A stretch of DNA of 64,000 nt from Aphanomyces cochlioides (lineage: Eukaryota; Oomycota; Saprolegniomycetes; Saprolegniales; Verrucalvaceae), in contig JAHQRK010000010.1 of NCBI GenBank assembly GCA_019828595.1, positions 2,170,001 through 2,234,000 of the forward strand. The letters are read 5' to 3'. A program made the position numbers and the translations under genes. Position 1 is the stretch's first letter, and every line of letters begins with the position of its first letter. Below the pieces are notes generated by a model, which made no database searches, was not told the origin of the DNA, and was given only the letters and a program-made list of their open reading frames with translations. Shown piece after piece: positions 53,701-64,000 of the stretch.

Positions 53701-56536
53701 TATCACATGTCAATGTTGAGGAAGCCAACATGACTGCTCAATTAGCCGTCTACGCTCTTCGCCAAGGTTATCGTGATATTGCAGTGTTGACTCCGTACTT
53801 GGGTCAACTTGTGGTTTTGCGCAACCGTTTGCAAGAAATGCATATTTGGAGTGCTATAGACGAGCAAGATGAAGAGGCTTTACAGGATCTCGAGGATCTA
53901 GACGATGAAAGTGTGAAGCCAAATATGGTTTTAAAGCGAGCCCGAGATTGTGTGCGTTTGGCGACGGTTGACAACTTCCAAGGAAATGAGGCTGAGCTTG
54001 TGATTGTGTCGACTGTGCGTTCAAACAAAAAAGGTCAAACAGGCTTTCTCAAAGTCTTTAATCGCGTCAACGTGATGCTTTCACGAGCCAAACATGGTAA
54101 GCTGCCGTCTTCTGGACATGTTTAACCTACTCTACAGCCATGATTTTGCTTGGATCTGCATCGACAATTCGTCGCTCAAAGAATGCAGAAATGTTCAATA
54201 AAGTGCTTGACATTTTGGAAGACAAGAATTTGTTCGTAGCCGTTGGGATGACTCAGCGATGACTATTGGTTCTTATAGGTTGGGGCCCTATATCGACTTG
54301 AAATGTCAAAATCATGGAGCAGAGACACGAGTAACTTCAGCTCAAGATATGCAGCGACTAGTTCCTCATGGTGGTTGCCAACTGCCATGTGATGCGCGCC
54401 TGCCTTGTGGGCATGCTTGTAATAAGTTGTGCCATTCTGATGATCGAGATCATGTCACGACAAAATGCTTGGAAGCATGCACAAAAGCTTTTGATTCATG
54501 CGGCCACTTGTGCAAACAAAAGTGTTTTGAACAGTGTGTGTGCTCTGAAATACTCCCTCGCGTTGAGCTGCCATGTGGTCATGTCGCTTCAAACGTTCAG
54601 TGTACAACACTTGCAAACGGTAAATGGCCTAAGTGCCAAACAAAGGTATGATACCGCCGAAATTTGCATGAGAATAATATAGGTGGCCGTCACCATACCC
54701 TTGTGTGGGCATGAGGTTTTAGTGGATTGTGCTGTAGCACTGAAGTTTCAAGATGCGCAGAATTTAGCTGATCGTACGAAGATTCTGGAGAAATTTCCAT
54801 GTCGAATTCCGTGTGGTGGTACGCGAGATTGCCAGCATACTTGTACTGAACCCTGCCATAAATGCCACTCTCATCAGGTACTGATTCATTTTACTCCTAA
54901 CTTTACATTTGAACAGGGTAATCAACATGCTGGTGTGTGCAAACATCCATGTGGACGTATATTATTGTGTGGTCATGCCTGCACAGCGTTTTGCCATCCC
55001 GCCAACGAATGCCCTCCATGCTCAATGACGTGTGCGTCGGTATGCCCGCATTCAAAATGCAGAAGATTGTGCAAAGAACCTTGTGCATCGTGTGCCGAGC
55101 CATGCATGTGGTGGTGCAAGCACCAAAATGTCCGTTGCCCATTACCTTGTGGATCTCCTTGCATTCGATTACCATGTGATCTTCGATGCGACGAACTACT
55201 CAAGTGTGGCCATCTCTGTCCAGGGCTCTGCGGTGAAAAGTGCGTCGAATTGTGCCGACACTGCTCGTCCCCTGAGAAAAAACAACAAGTGGTGGATATG
55301 ATTATGCACGCCACTTTGGAAGACCACGATCCAGACGAATCACCCCTGGTGCAATTAACTTGCGGTCATGCGTTTACAATTGAAACATTGGATGGGTACC
55401 TTGAATTTGCAAAGTACTATTCCCAAACACCGATTGGTGCTTGGTCAGAGGTCATTCCGTTGACGCTCCAAACCATCGACGCCCAGCGAAAGGGTTGTCC
55501 CCTTTGTCGTCAGCCCATTTCTGATGTCCGACGATACGGCCGCGTCCTTAACTTTCAGCAAGTGTTCGCTGCCGAGCAAAAATATCTCTTCAAAATGGGA
55601 CAACTCGTTCAAACTTCAACGCAAAAACGAGCTACCTGGTTTGAATCAAGAGGAAAAAACCACTTGAAAGCTGTGAAGGTATACTCTTGACGAAAAATGT
55701 TCTAAAGTTTGTTGTAGAGTTGGCTGAAACAATTGAAGAAACAAGGATTAGGTCCATCACCAAGTCAAGAAATGGCGGTGAAGGAAATGCATTACCTCTG
55801 TGGCCAGCTGCAGAACCTGAACCTGAACTCATACCGCAACACGATGCAGAGCACAGGGCGGATTCGTGTGCAATGCGAGTACTTGGAGGTTTTGATCGAA
55901 GTTTTGACTTTGGCACTTGAAGATGTCAAAAGTCATCGAGAAGTGGATGATGATAAATCGATTGAAACGCGGAAATATATACAAGAGGTGCTTGATGAAG
56001 CCAAGTCGATTGAAGGCACATGCCGCGCAATGTGCAAAGATGTATCTTCCTTTCGATCGGAAGGTCATCTGCTGATGCTTAGTATGAAGTTTCGTTTGAT
56101 CTTGCTGCAAGATTTGCGAGCAAAGCCTGATGGCAAAAAGTTGATTTTGGCCGAAATGGAAGGTTTTATGAAGACTTGCTCCACCAAAGTTCCAAGTGAA
56201 TACTTCGATCAATCACTTGAATTGCTGCAAAGAGCCAAGAAGATAAATGATGGACTTACCAAGGAGGAGAAGGAAGAGATTTTTAAAGTTTTTGCTGGCG
56301 CTTCGACTCATTGGAATTCTGGCTTCGGAGGCCATTGGTAGGTTCATGTGTTAGTTTTCCCTCATGACATTGACTTTAGGTATGCATGCCCCAATGGACA
56401 TCCTTATGTCATTACCGAATGTGGAGGTGCAATGCAAGAGTTTAATTGCCCCGAATGCGGTGCGGCGATTGGGGGTTCGGGCCACCGCCTCTTGGCAAAC
56501 AACCAAACTGCCGCTACATTCTTCAATTCTGAATAG
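50766..56536 (+). CDS. ZNFX1-like RNA helicase with NFX1-type zinc fingers, nine exons
   Basis: Exons 50766-51426, 51470-53479, 53521-54096, 54138-54231, 54279-54645, 54683-54877, 54917-55678, 55718-56337 and 56380-56536 join to 5442 bases, 1813 residues, with every phase agreeing. N-terminal helical domain; SF1 helicase with Walker A LIQGPPGTGKSYV, motif II VIICEEAGEV, motif III IGDHKQLRP, motifs V-VI DNFQGNEAELV and RVNVMLSRAKH. Then Cys/His-rich NFX1 fingers (CGHACNKLCH, CGHLCKQKC, CGHACTAFCH) and a C-terminal zinc ribbon (CPNGHPYVITECGG ... CPECGAAIGG), as in ZNFX1. Family members act with small-RNA silencing and RNA surveillance in germ granules, yeast heterochromatin and antiviral sensing; here that is inference. 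All introns are 37-47 bases. Confidence 0.93.
54878..54916 (+). other. intron 6 of the ZNFX1-like gene, in frame and without stop
   Basis: This is 39 bases, GT-AG, a multiple of three, with no stop codon. Retention would add 13 residues (VLIHFTPNFTFEQ) between two zinc-finger modules. The neighbouring introns were treated as spliced because they shift frame or carry stops. Confidence 0.7.
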
Positions 56537-56838
56537 CTCTGCTCGGTTTCCATTTGTGTGATCAACGCCCTTTTCATGTAGGAGAAATCCTCTGTCACAA
56601 TCTGCGATATCTAGATATGCGTAAAGATGGAGCCTATCAACAGTCAACGACTGTAAATAAGAAAGTCTTCATCAGTTTACCGGCAAATTTCAGGTTTGCA
56701 TAATGCGCTGTTGCCGTACATTGCAAATTCCTGTGGCACATGTTAGTGACAAGATTTAAACCAAGTGCTGGATCTCGATTAAGGATATTCTTCGTGTAGG
56801 ACAGTTGCATTGACCAACTGAGCAATTTTATCCCTAAG

Positions 56839-57031
56839 AGCATCTCTTTGTTTGTATTTGTAATCGAAGTTACGAATAATTTTTAGCAACTCGTCCGATT
56901 ATCCAAAATTTTGTGGTAAAAGTTTTTATTTCGAAAAAAATAGCAACTCGAGACGTGAAATTGTTCGGATAACTTCCATAGTTGCTAAATTTATCCGTAT
57001 AACCGAAGTTTTGAAAATACAAATATAAATT
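56839..57031. mobile_element. third copy of the small nested MITE, right end decayed
   Basis: It starts agcatctctttg and keeps the family interior (taatcgaagttacgaataat, ttcggataact, cgtataaccgaagttttgaa). The right terminus is lost or mutated. Confidence 0.65.
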
Positions 57032-57092
57032 TTGCGGTCATGACCAGGGTCATGACTGGAAACAAAGATATTTAAGATATACTAGGGTGAGG

Positions 57093-57110
57093 CCAGGGCT
57101 ACGCCCCTGG
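57093..57110 (-). other. Helitron 3' terminal hairpin
   Basis: ccaggg and ccctgg arms around a 6-base loop on either strand, 7 bases from the CTAG end at 57082-57085. The hairpin marks the end of rolling-circle replication in Helitrons. Confidence 0.85.
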
Positions 57111-57580
57111 GTGGAGCGTTTTGCTTTGGAAATAACAAAGATTTGCTCACACACATGAAACGTTTGAAGCCATACTATGAATTTTGAATTTGATTCAGGC
57201 CCAGTTCGAAGTAAAAAAATAAGTTAACGCCGAGGATTCTGATTGGCTACTGTTGACTGACGAATATTTTTTTTTCGTCAGGAGATAAATCATATACCCA
57301 AGTTCAGATTGCACAATCTGTGCGATCGATGAGTAGATCGAGGTCATCGTTGGTTGACAACCACGTACTTCTTCCTCTTGTAATACTGTAACGTTGAATC
57401 TAAGTATAAGGTGCGTAGTTTGGGGTTAGCTAATCTCGAGGATTTATCGTCCAATTCATCGGTACGATGCAATTGGACTTGACCCAGGAAGTCACGGCAA
57501 TTCCACAACAACACAGTGTAAATATTTGTAAGAACATGATAACGTTTGTTAGTTATGGATGAAGTTTTATGGAGTCCTGC

Positions 57581-60500
57581 CTATTGTAATGCTTCTTGAT
57601 ACACAATGTTTTTCGTGTAGATTCCAGGCAGTCCATCGTACTGTCCATTGGCGACCAAAAACTTAATGTTGCCTTTTGCTTGGGCTCTTGACATGGCGAC
57701 GTAAAGCTGTCCATGCGAGAAGACGGGTTCTGGAAGGTAGACGCCCACGTGAGAAATCGTTTGACCTTGAGCCTTGTGAATCGTCATTGCGAAGGCAACT
57801 TGAACAGGAAATTGTCTTCTGCGTAGCTCAAATGGGTAATTGTTTTGCTCACCATCGTGAATTGTAGTAGTTCGGGGAATGTAAACGATCTTGTTCGTGT
57901 GGGAGCCGTTCATAATTTGAGCCTTGATACATCGTGTTTTCAGCTCAAGAACAATTAAACGTGTTCCGTTGCACATGCCTTCCGAAGTACACAAATTACG
58001 AAGCAGAATAATGGGGCAACCAACTTTCAAATGCAACTTGTGGCTGGGGAAGTTGTTGATGTCTATAGAATTCAGAAACTCGATGGGGAACTCGCATGCA
58101 TTTGTGTCCGAGTTGGGTTTGTCAGCAACAGAATCGGCGGACAAATATGTCATTTCGCAGTCGGAAGTGAGTCGCTCAAGAAGTGTTGTGTTGATGTCAG
58201 CAACAACACTGTGTTTGGGTGCAAGGATAGCTCGACATCCAAAGTACGATCTAAGTGCATTGATGCGCAGGTTGTTCATGTCTTGATAGACGCTGTGTAA
58301 AAATGACCCCAAATCATCAGGCGACTTGTATGGAATCGCCAAATCATCAGGTAGTCGAATGTAATCGGCACCGAGTTCGGTACATGTGGGGTATGTTCCA
58401 TGACCAATAGACTTGAGCAATGCAGCAAACTCTCGAACACTCTCTGAGTTGTTGTTGGTCAACCTCATGTTCACCGTCAGATGAAACTGTGTGATATTTC
58501 TCCAAAGGTAGCTGTTCTTCAAGCATGCTTCGAGGATTAGCCCAGGTGTGCCCTTCAAAATGACTGGAAGCTTTTGCTTGAAGTCGCCCGAGAATATGAC
58601 GACCTTCCCACCAAAAGGAAGCGCGTTGTCCATCAAATCTTGTAGCATGTGATCAACGGCCTCCACAGCATACTTGTGCATCATCGAACACTCGTCCCAA
58701 ATAATAAGTTCTGTGAGACGTAAAAGTTCCGCAAGATGTGACTGCTTCCGAACGTCACATCGGCTAAGCTCGTGCAATGATCTTGGAAGACAGAACTCGA
58801 ATGCGCAGTTGTACCTCCGATCAAATTCAGAGCAGCAAGTCCGGACGAAGCAACAGCCAAGGCAATTTTGTTCATTGAGCGCACTTGAGCCAGTAAAATG
58901 TTTGAGATGAACGTCTTCCCTGAGCCGCCCTCACCTTCGAGAAAATATACTTTGCCTCTTCGAACAGTACTTTCCTTCGTAATCTCGCTCATAACGTCGT
59001 TGTAGAAGACCTCGTGCTCTTCGGTCATCGTAGACTTGCCTTCCAAAATGCCTTGGATTTGTTCTTGGTTGTGCAAGATTCCATAGCCACTAATCGGTTG
59101 GATTGACGGCCCCTGTTTGTTTCCTCAAGAGCAAAATATTGTTTGAAATGTGCAAGCTGTGGAAGCTCCGGAAAACGATCCAAGCTTGATGCATTCGACT
59201 CGAGGCATCTTGATAAAGCCTGAATTGCGAAAGCTGTAGATTTTTGAGAATCGTCGGGGTACATGCGGTGAAAATCTTGCCTCATTTCATCTTCGAATTT
59301 GTTCCATAGCCCTCGTGCGTCCGCAGGTTCACAGTGAATCAGAATACTGACAAAAAGTGTTCGGAGCTCATAGGGAGTTGCTGTTTCAGTTGCTTCTCGC
59401 ATGCAGGTTAGCCATTCCTCATCATTTTCAAGAAAGCCAAGGGCAAGTGCGGCTGACTTGAACGTCGGATGAACCACGCCATTGACGGTTCGCAAATCTT
59501 CGTGCGATGTCGGACCTCGTCGGTAGCATAAGAGTATTCGCATAAAAAAAACAGTCTCCCGAGCGGGGTGACACCGTCAGCATCCTCCCGATCATACGAT
59601 CACCACCCCTTTTACGTGATGTCCACTTGCGGAGCTTTTTGTTCCATACGAAATGCTCGGGGATATCATGGTACAGACATTCACGCGCAAGTGCTTGTGA
59701 ATCACTGTTTTCACGGCACAGTTAAAAAAACGCGGTGAGTTTCGTCCGGTTCCTCCTTGCCAATTCCTGAGGGCTCATCGGGCGGTCGGTAGGAATGCAT
59801 ACAACTTGTTCACCTTCCAAGTGTATTTCGAGGTTCTCGACAGCGTGAGATCGTTTGAACATGTCGAAAGAGAAAATGCGTGTGAGGGCCTCACAGCACG
59901 ATACATAGCGGGCATCTTGGTATTGCTTGATTTCGTCAAGTTCACCGGACTCAAGTTGAAAATTTGAGCGGTCGGAGCCCTTGTAGATGTACTTGTACAG
60001 GTACTTGACTGCAGATATACTTGTACACGCCTCGACATTGATGTGGCAGTCGAACATGGCACTCAACGTTGGGCAGTACGGAATAAAATATTGGTTGGTA
60101 TACTCAGAGGGCCGCTCTGCCGAAGAGCGGCGACGACGGTAGAGTGGATATCCATCACTGCCTTCTGATGTTTCGTTGCAGTATGCTTTTGGAAAGTTTT
60201 TCTTGCACTTCCCGTTTTCCAGGCATCGGTCGCTGCATTTGTGAATCATGCAGGTTGTAACAATTTCGTGCAGTCTTGGATTCTTTTCCTTGTCGGGGAT
60301 TTCTGCACTGATAATACTGTCAATATCGGCAGCTGTCTTGATTTTGTCGTCCCCAGTGAATATGACCAACATATGGGCATGAGGCAGACCACGCTTTTGG
60401 AATTCGACAACACGAACACACGCAGCTTGTCGACCCAAAACTTCCCCCTTGTACAGCATGGCTTCAATGGCTAAGAGCTTGAGACGGAACATGCGCGTCA

Positions 60501-62898
60501 CTAAGTCAGGTCGATCAGCTGGAGATCGTTTAAATCCATAGTCGTCTTTCGCCAATTCCAGCTCCCTGTCGATTTCAACCCACTTTGGATTGCATGTCAC
60601 AGTGATAAAAAGGTCTGGTCGACCGAACTTGCGAACAATTGCCATGGCGTCAAGGTAACGTTGTCTCATGTACCGAGGTCCACCCGTGTAAGATGACGGC
60701 AAAACAGTCCCTTTTCCAATGCTTTTGAGGTCCACATCATGCGAAACAGCGTCATGAAGTGCGCGGTACGTGTCGCTGCGGAGGTTGTTGGTTTGGTCAC
60801 GAATATATCGAAGCCTTTGGTTTTCCACCTTTGCAAAATTGTCGACTGCAAACACTTGAAATAGAGGTCCGCTGGCATGTAATGGAGAGAATGCACCGCG
60901 CTCGTGCAAATGGTATCGAGCATAATCGTTCAAACTCACGTTTTCATGATTGCGACCGCTCTTGTTGTCAAACGACCACCCCAAAGTCCCAGTGGGAAAG
61001 AGCAAAGGGTATTGAAGCGGGTCATATGCCGAATGAAATTCCTTAATGCGAAATAAGCGTTGTTCCCCAGGTTGTCGATCCAAACGCACATGTTTACCAA
61101 CGTGATAGTTTCGCTGAACTTCGCTGAGTACGGGACCATCAATACCATGCAGTAAGATCTGCCTTGGACGTTTCTGAAAAAAGAACAGCGATTTCAGAAC
61201 ACGTAGGAAGGTTATGCGTTCGGCTGTTGCTTCGAGGCTGAGCAGTGAGCACAATTCTCATGTCGTCATCCTTTGGAATATCCTTCGCATGCTTGTACAG
61301 CTGGGTGAACGCGTTGTGCTGTAGTAGTAGACGCTGGATTTTCGTCACAGTTGACACATTAAGATTTCCCCCAAGCATTCTTCGTCGTATGCTTGCTTGC
61401 GTTTCAGGATCCGTAATGTAGATCTGGGCGTAACTGGCTTGTTCTTCGTCCGCAGGCAACAGTGGTCCAATCAAATGATGCAAAGCGCCTTGGATTGTAT
61501 AAGATCTCGGCCCACCGTTGCCGTGAATAATTTCTTGGGTACCAATAGATGTAAAGGCAAAGAGGGCGTTGTACCGGCGAGTGTTATTGACAAACCCTCT
61601 GGTTTTGAACAAAGCAATGTATTCGCGAAACTCGGGTGTGTCAGGCCAGGTAGCAACAGGCAGCACTCGAGAGCCTCCACCGCAGCAGTCCTTTTCTTCG
61701 CCTGGCCAAATCTTCGCTTCGCAATGGCGGCAAATCGAACGCTGCTCAATAGTATGAAGAGGCACCAATGATTCATCGAAGTCATCGAAACTGACGAGTG
61801 CACTGTTGTGATCACTCTTCTTCTTCGGGCGACCCTTGGGTTTATTCCGGAGACTTAATCCTTGCTCGCGAGGAGGTACATCAATCAAATCCACATCCAC
61901 GTTTAGCGGAGGATCAGCATTTGCCAAGGCAAGTGATTGATTGTCAGTGTTGCAATCCACATTTCCATCGGAAATATCTTCTTCCTTGGTTTCTTCTTCA
62001 CCTCCTTCATTCATACGGTTAGGTTGTAGCGCAGCATAGATCCTTCGATTGTCAACTCTGCGCTCGCGATCTTCTTGCTCCTGAGTTGCCAGAATCTTGA
62101 GATGATGGTCACTTTGAGCGTGATAATGGATTCCGTCTTCTCCCTCCTTGGTTTCCTCTTCGTCGCTCTTATCCATGTCCGTATGGTGCAAAATGGCCCT
62201 TGATTCGCAACCTCAGTGTTGTGCTTTTTTTCGCGAGCACGTTTGTTGTATTCCGCCTTCTTGGATCTTTTCATAGCCACCTCTTTGTCGAAGTCTTCCA
62301 CGATAGCATGCCGTTTCTTTTCGCGAACACGATCGTTGTACTCCGCCTTTAGGAGAGCTTGCCGTTTCTTTTCGTGAGCACGATTGTTGTACTCCGCCTT
62401 TTTAGATTTTTCCATTGCCACCTCTTCGTTGACTTCATCCAGGATAGCTTGCCGTTTCTTTTCGCGAGCACGATTGTTGTACTCCGCCTTTAGAAGAGCT
62501 TGCCGATTCTTTTCGCGAGCACGATTGTTGTACTCCACCTTTTTGGATTTTTCCATTGCCACCTCTTCGTCAACTTCATCCACGATAGCTTGCTGTTTCT
62601 TTTCGCGAGCATGTTTGTTGTACTCCGCCTTGTTGGCTTTTCTCATAGCCGCCTCGTCGTTAATATTGCCCTGATTCAAGGCATCGTCATCCACAGCCCA
62701 GCCATTAGCTCCAGTTGATGCAGACTCTTGTTCGGTAGTATGCACTTCATTCCGCTCTGCTTGCTTTCCAGGTTCGGAATTATCGATCGCATGTCCTTGA
62801 TTGTCATTGTCATGATTGCCTTTGCCTTTCTTAGAGGCCGAGTAGTTGTTATTTTCTACGCAGAAAACTGCGTCAGACAAATGTTCATACAAAAACAT
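57581..62898 (-). pseudogene. Helitron Rep-helicase gene, one stop and five frameshifts
   Basis: Order from the 5' side: repeat-rich N-terminus; Cys zinc motif (CRHCEAKIW ... CCGGG); Helitron N domain; HUH nuclease with HAH in KRGLPHAHMLVI and the two Tyr in VKYLYKYIYKG; Pif1-type helicase with Walker A EGEGGSGKTF, Walker B LIIWDECSM, and the C-terminal motif TIHKAQGQTIS...YVAMSRAQ. It nicks its own end and unwinds DNA for rolling-circle transposition. Damage: frameshifts near 62190, 61175, 59549 (a run of eight T), 59075 and 58798 (one base missing), and a TAA at 59722-59724. All catalytic motifs survive, so the decay is mild. Confidence 0.9.
62215..62655 (-). repeat. six repeats of a basic EYNxRAREKKRQA unit
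   Basis: The N-terminus of the Helitron protein repeats the unit EYN(K/N/D)RAREKK(R/Q)QA six times, separated alternately by a short LLKA and a long acidic DEV(D/N)EEVAMEKSKKA spacer. The pattern is visible at DNA level. It resembles the STPR-type DNA-contacting repeats reported from some transposon proteins; that link is inference. Confidence 0.75.
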
Positions 62899-62958
62899 CA
62901 ACACAAAAATGATAATGTGATTGGATCGTAAAAATACTGTGGATATGTGTCCCGCCAC

Positions 62959-63739
62959 TTAAGCTTAACATAATGTGGTTTGCCAGAAAATACTACTCAT
63001 TTCTTTCATAAATCGTACAGAGTTCGCGGTATTTATTAAACATCACTTTGTTTAATATCGCGTATTGAACTCGTACATCCAATGAGTTGAAACTTTGATA
63101 CTGGGTAATACACCTGCTAAGTATCATGAAACACCCCTGAAGTGATTCATGATACTCGCCGTAGGCCCACTATCAACAGTGGTACTCCGTCAAAAAAAGT
63201 AGCACCATCAGTTGCAATAGTGGTAACCAACGTTACACATTGTTCCCTTACTGTAAAAAAGTTGAACTATGGGGAGAGGATTTACTCGTCCAAAGTCAAT
63301 ATGAAAATACAGTAAAACCACACGTTATAGCTGTCCCTGCTGTCCCTGGCTGCTCTATGAAAATGTCCGGTATTTCGAGCCAAAAAGGCCCTACTTCGTA
63401 ACATTCGCATATCGCGTCGGAATTCGCCTTTCGGAGTCCAAGCCTCTGGCCAGGGTATGGCTTAAAGTGGCAGAAAGGGCTCGTCACCCTACTGCACAGT
63501 GTGTTGACCACTTATTCAGCGGCCTTTTCTGCCCGAGTGAAGCTATCCTAAGACATGCATCTCACCTTGCATCGTCCCAGAAAAACTCAACTGCCATTCA
63601 ATCGCCTTTGGCAGGTATTATTTTAAATAGTAGGACAATATTTTCATTTTGTATGTGGAATGATTATTAATATTATCGACAACTGCCACATCCAGCATCA
63701 TGGGTGCATGAACGAACTTGTCTCAAATTACTCTTTTTT
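62959..63739. other. Helitron 5' leader, no gene seen
   Basis: AT-rich sequence inside the presumed Helitron. Short frames have no domain. A CAGTAAAACC-type word at 63310 resembles the pogo/mariner terminus of 46733 but no partner was found. Confidence 0.35.
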
Positions 63740-63880
63740 TGACTTGGCGTTTGTATGTAAAAATTGCTCATTTTGTACTTGGATAAAGTATATAAAAATT
63801 GCTCATTTGTTGACTTGGCGTTTGTATGTAAAAGTTGCTCATTTGTTGACTTGACGTTTGTATGTAAAAATTACTCTCGT
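63740..63880. repeat. four tandem units of about 36 bases
   Basis: Units start near 63740, 63776, 63811 and 63847 and read tgacttggcgtttgtatgta and on to gctcatttgt; the second unit is diverged. They lie close to the suggested 5' end of the Helitron, a usual place for subterminal repeats. Confidence 0.75.
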
Positions 63881-64000
63881 ACTTAGTCTCGTACTTACGT
63901 GTTGCGTTAGAGCCTTAAGTAATATATATTGTGAGATTCATTCTAAATAGTGAGAGGGCTTGGAAATCTATCTGTTTTGCAAATCGATTTTTAAATCGCG

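Larger units (their letters stand above)
57082..63936 (-). mobile_element. Helitron, about 6.85 kb (5' end tentative)
   Basis: On the minus strand the element ends ...ccaggggcgtagccctgg, seven bases, CTAG, then host T. That is the hairpin-plus-CTRR end of Helitrons, with the A/T insertion site. The suggested 5' end is TC at 63936, reading tctcacaatatatattactt, preceded by host A on the same strand. It contains a decayed Rep-helicase gene and a subterminal tandem repeat. The 3' end is strong, the 5' end is a guess. Confidence 0.75.

Noticed and set aside
63300..63330. Second pogo/mariner-type terminus (cagtaaaacc)
   Set aside because: No matching inverted end within several hundred bases.
1..64000. 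CRISPR-like arrays, rRNA or tRNA genes
   Set aside because: No regularly spaced identical repeats with unique spacers, and no rRNA or tRNA pattern, were noticed on reading.

Overview
The window is eukaryotic nuclear DNA. Three gene models close only with GT-AG introns of 37 to 47 bases: a nine-exon ZNFX1-like gene, a BTAF1/Mot1-like gene and a Crypton recombinase gene. Tiny introns, small secreted B-lectins, and a dense mix of Crypton, PIF/Harbinger, pogo, hAT, Helitron and Gypsy elements suggest a stramenopile, most likely an oomycete of the Saprolegniales (Aphanomyces-like) type. This placement is inference from gene families; nothing here fixes the species.

Layout. 1-4748 (minus): 5' and central part of a BTAF1/Mot1-type TBP-removing SNF2 ATPase, cut by the window edge. 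5.9-12.2 kb: a cluster of six paralogous secreted B-type lectin genes (two plus, four minus), then a single-pass membrane protein (12.4-13.1 kb). 13.7-18.5 kb: two adjacent, different PIF/Harbinger-class transposons, each with a transposase and a facing partner gene. 18.6-20.8 kb: a Crypton tyrosine-recombinase gene with two clear 43-base introns. 20.8-30 kb: a nested graveyard of non-autonomous elements, including a 1.24 kb TTA-flanked element holding a pogo MITE, a 4.3 kb pogo-like structure with 340-base inverted arms, and a hAT MITE with an 8-base target duplication. 30-37 kb: a retropepsin-like ORF overlapping a WW-domain ORF, a serine-protease remnant, and a Gypsy integrase/LTR remnant fused head-on to a Crypton tail. 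38-45 kb: a family of small membrane proteins with Tyr-Val-Glu-Ala/Pro tail motifs, one of them next to a second hAT MITE that carries two smaller MITEs, and a better preserved relative with a Cys-rich ectodomain and Gly-rich tail. 46.7-49.9 kb: a pogo mini-element, a Tourist-like MITE and a decayed second Crypton. 50.8-56.5 kb: a complete ZNFX1-type helicase/zinc-finger gene. 57.1-63.9 kb: a decayed Helitron with a canonical 3' end.

Host genes are therefore few: the Mot1-like regulator, the lectin cluster, two or more membrane-protein genes and the ZNFX1-like RNA-silencing type helicase. Most other sequence is transposon-derived. The most novel material is the lectin cluster, the Cys-rich/YVEA-tail membrane-protein family, and the retropepsin plus WW-domain overlap.
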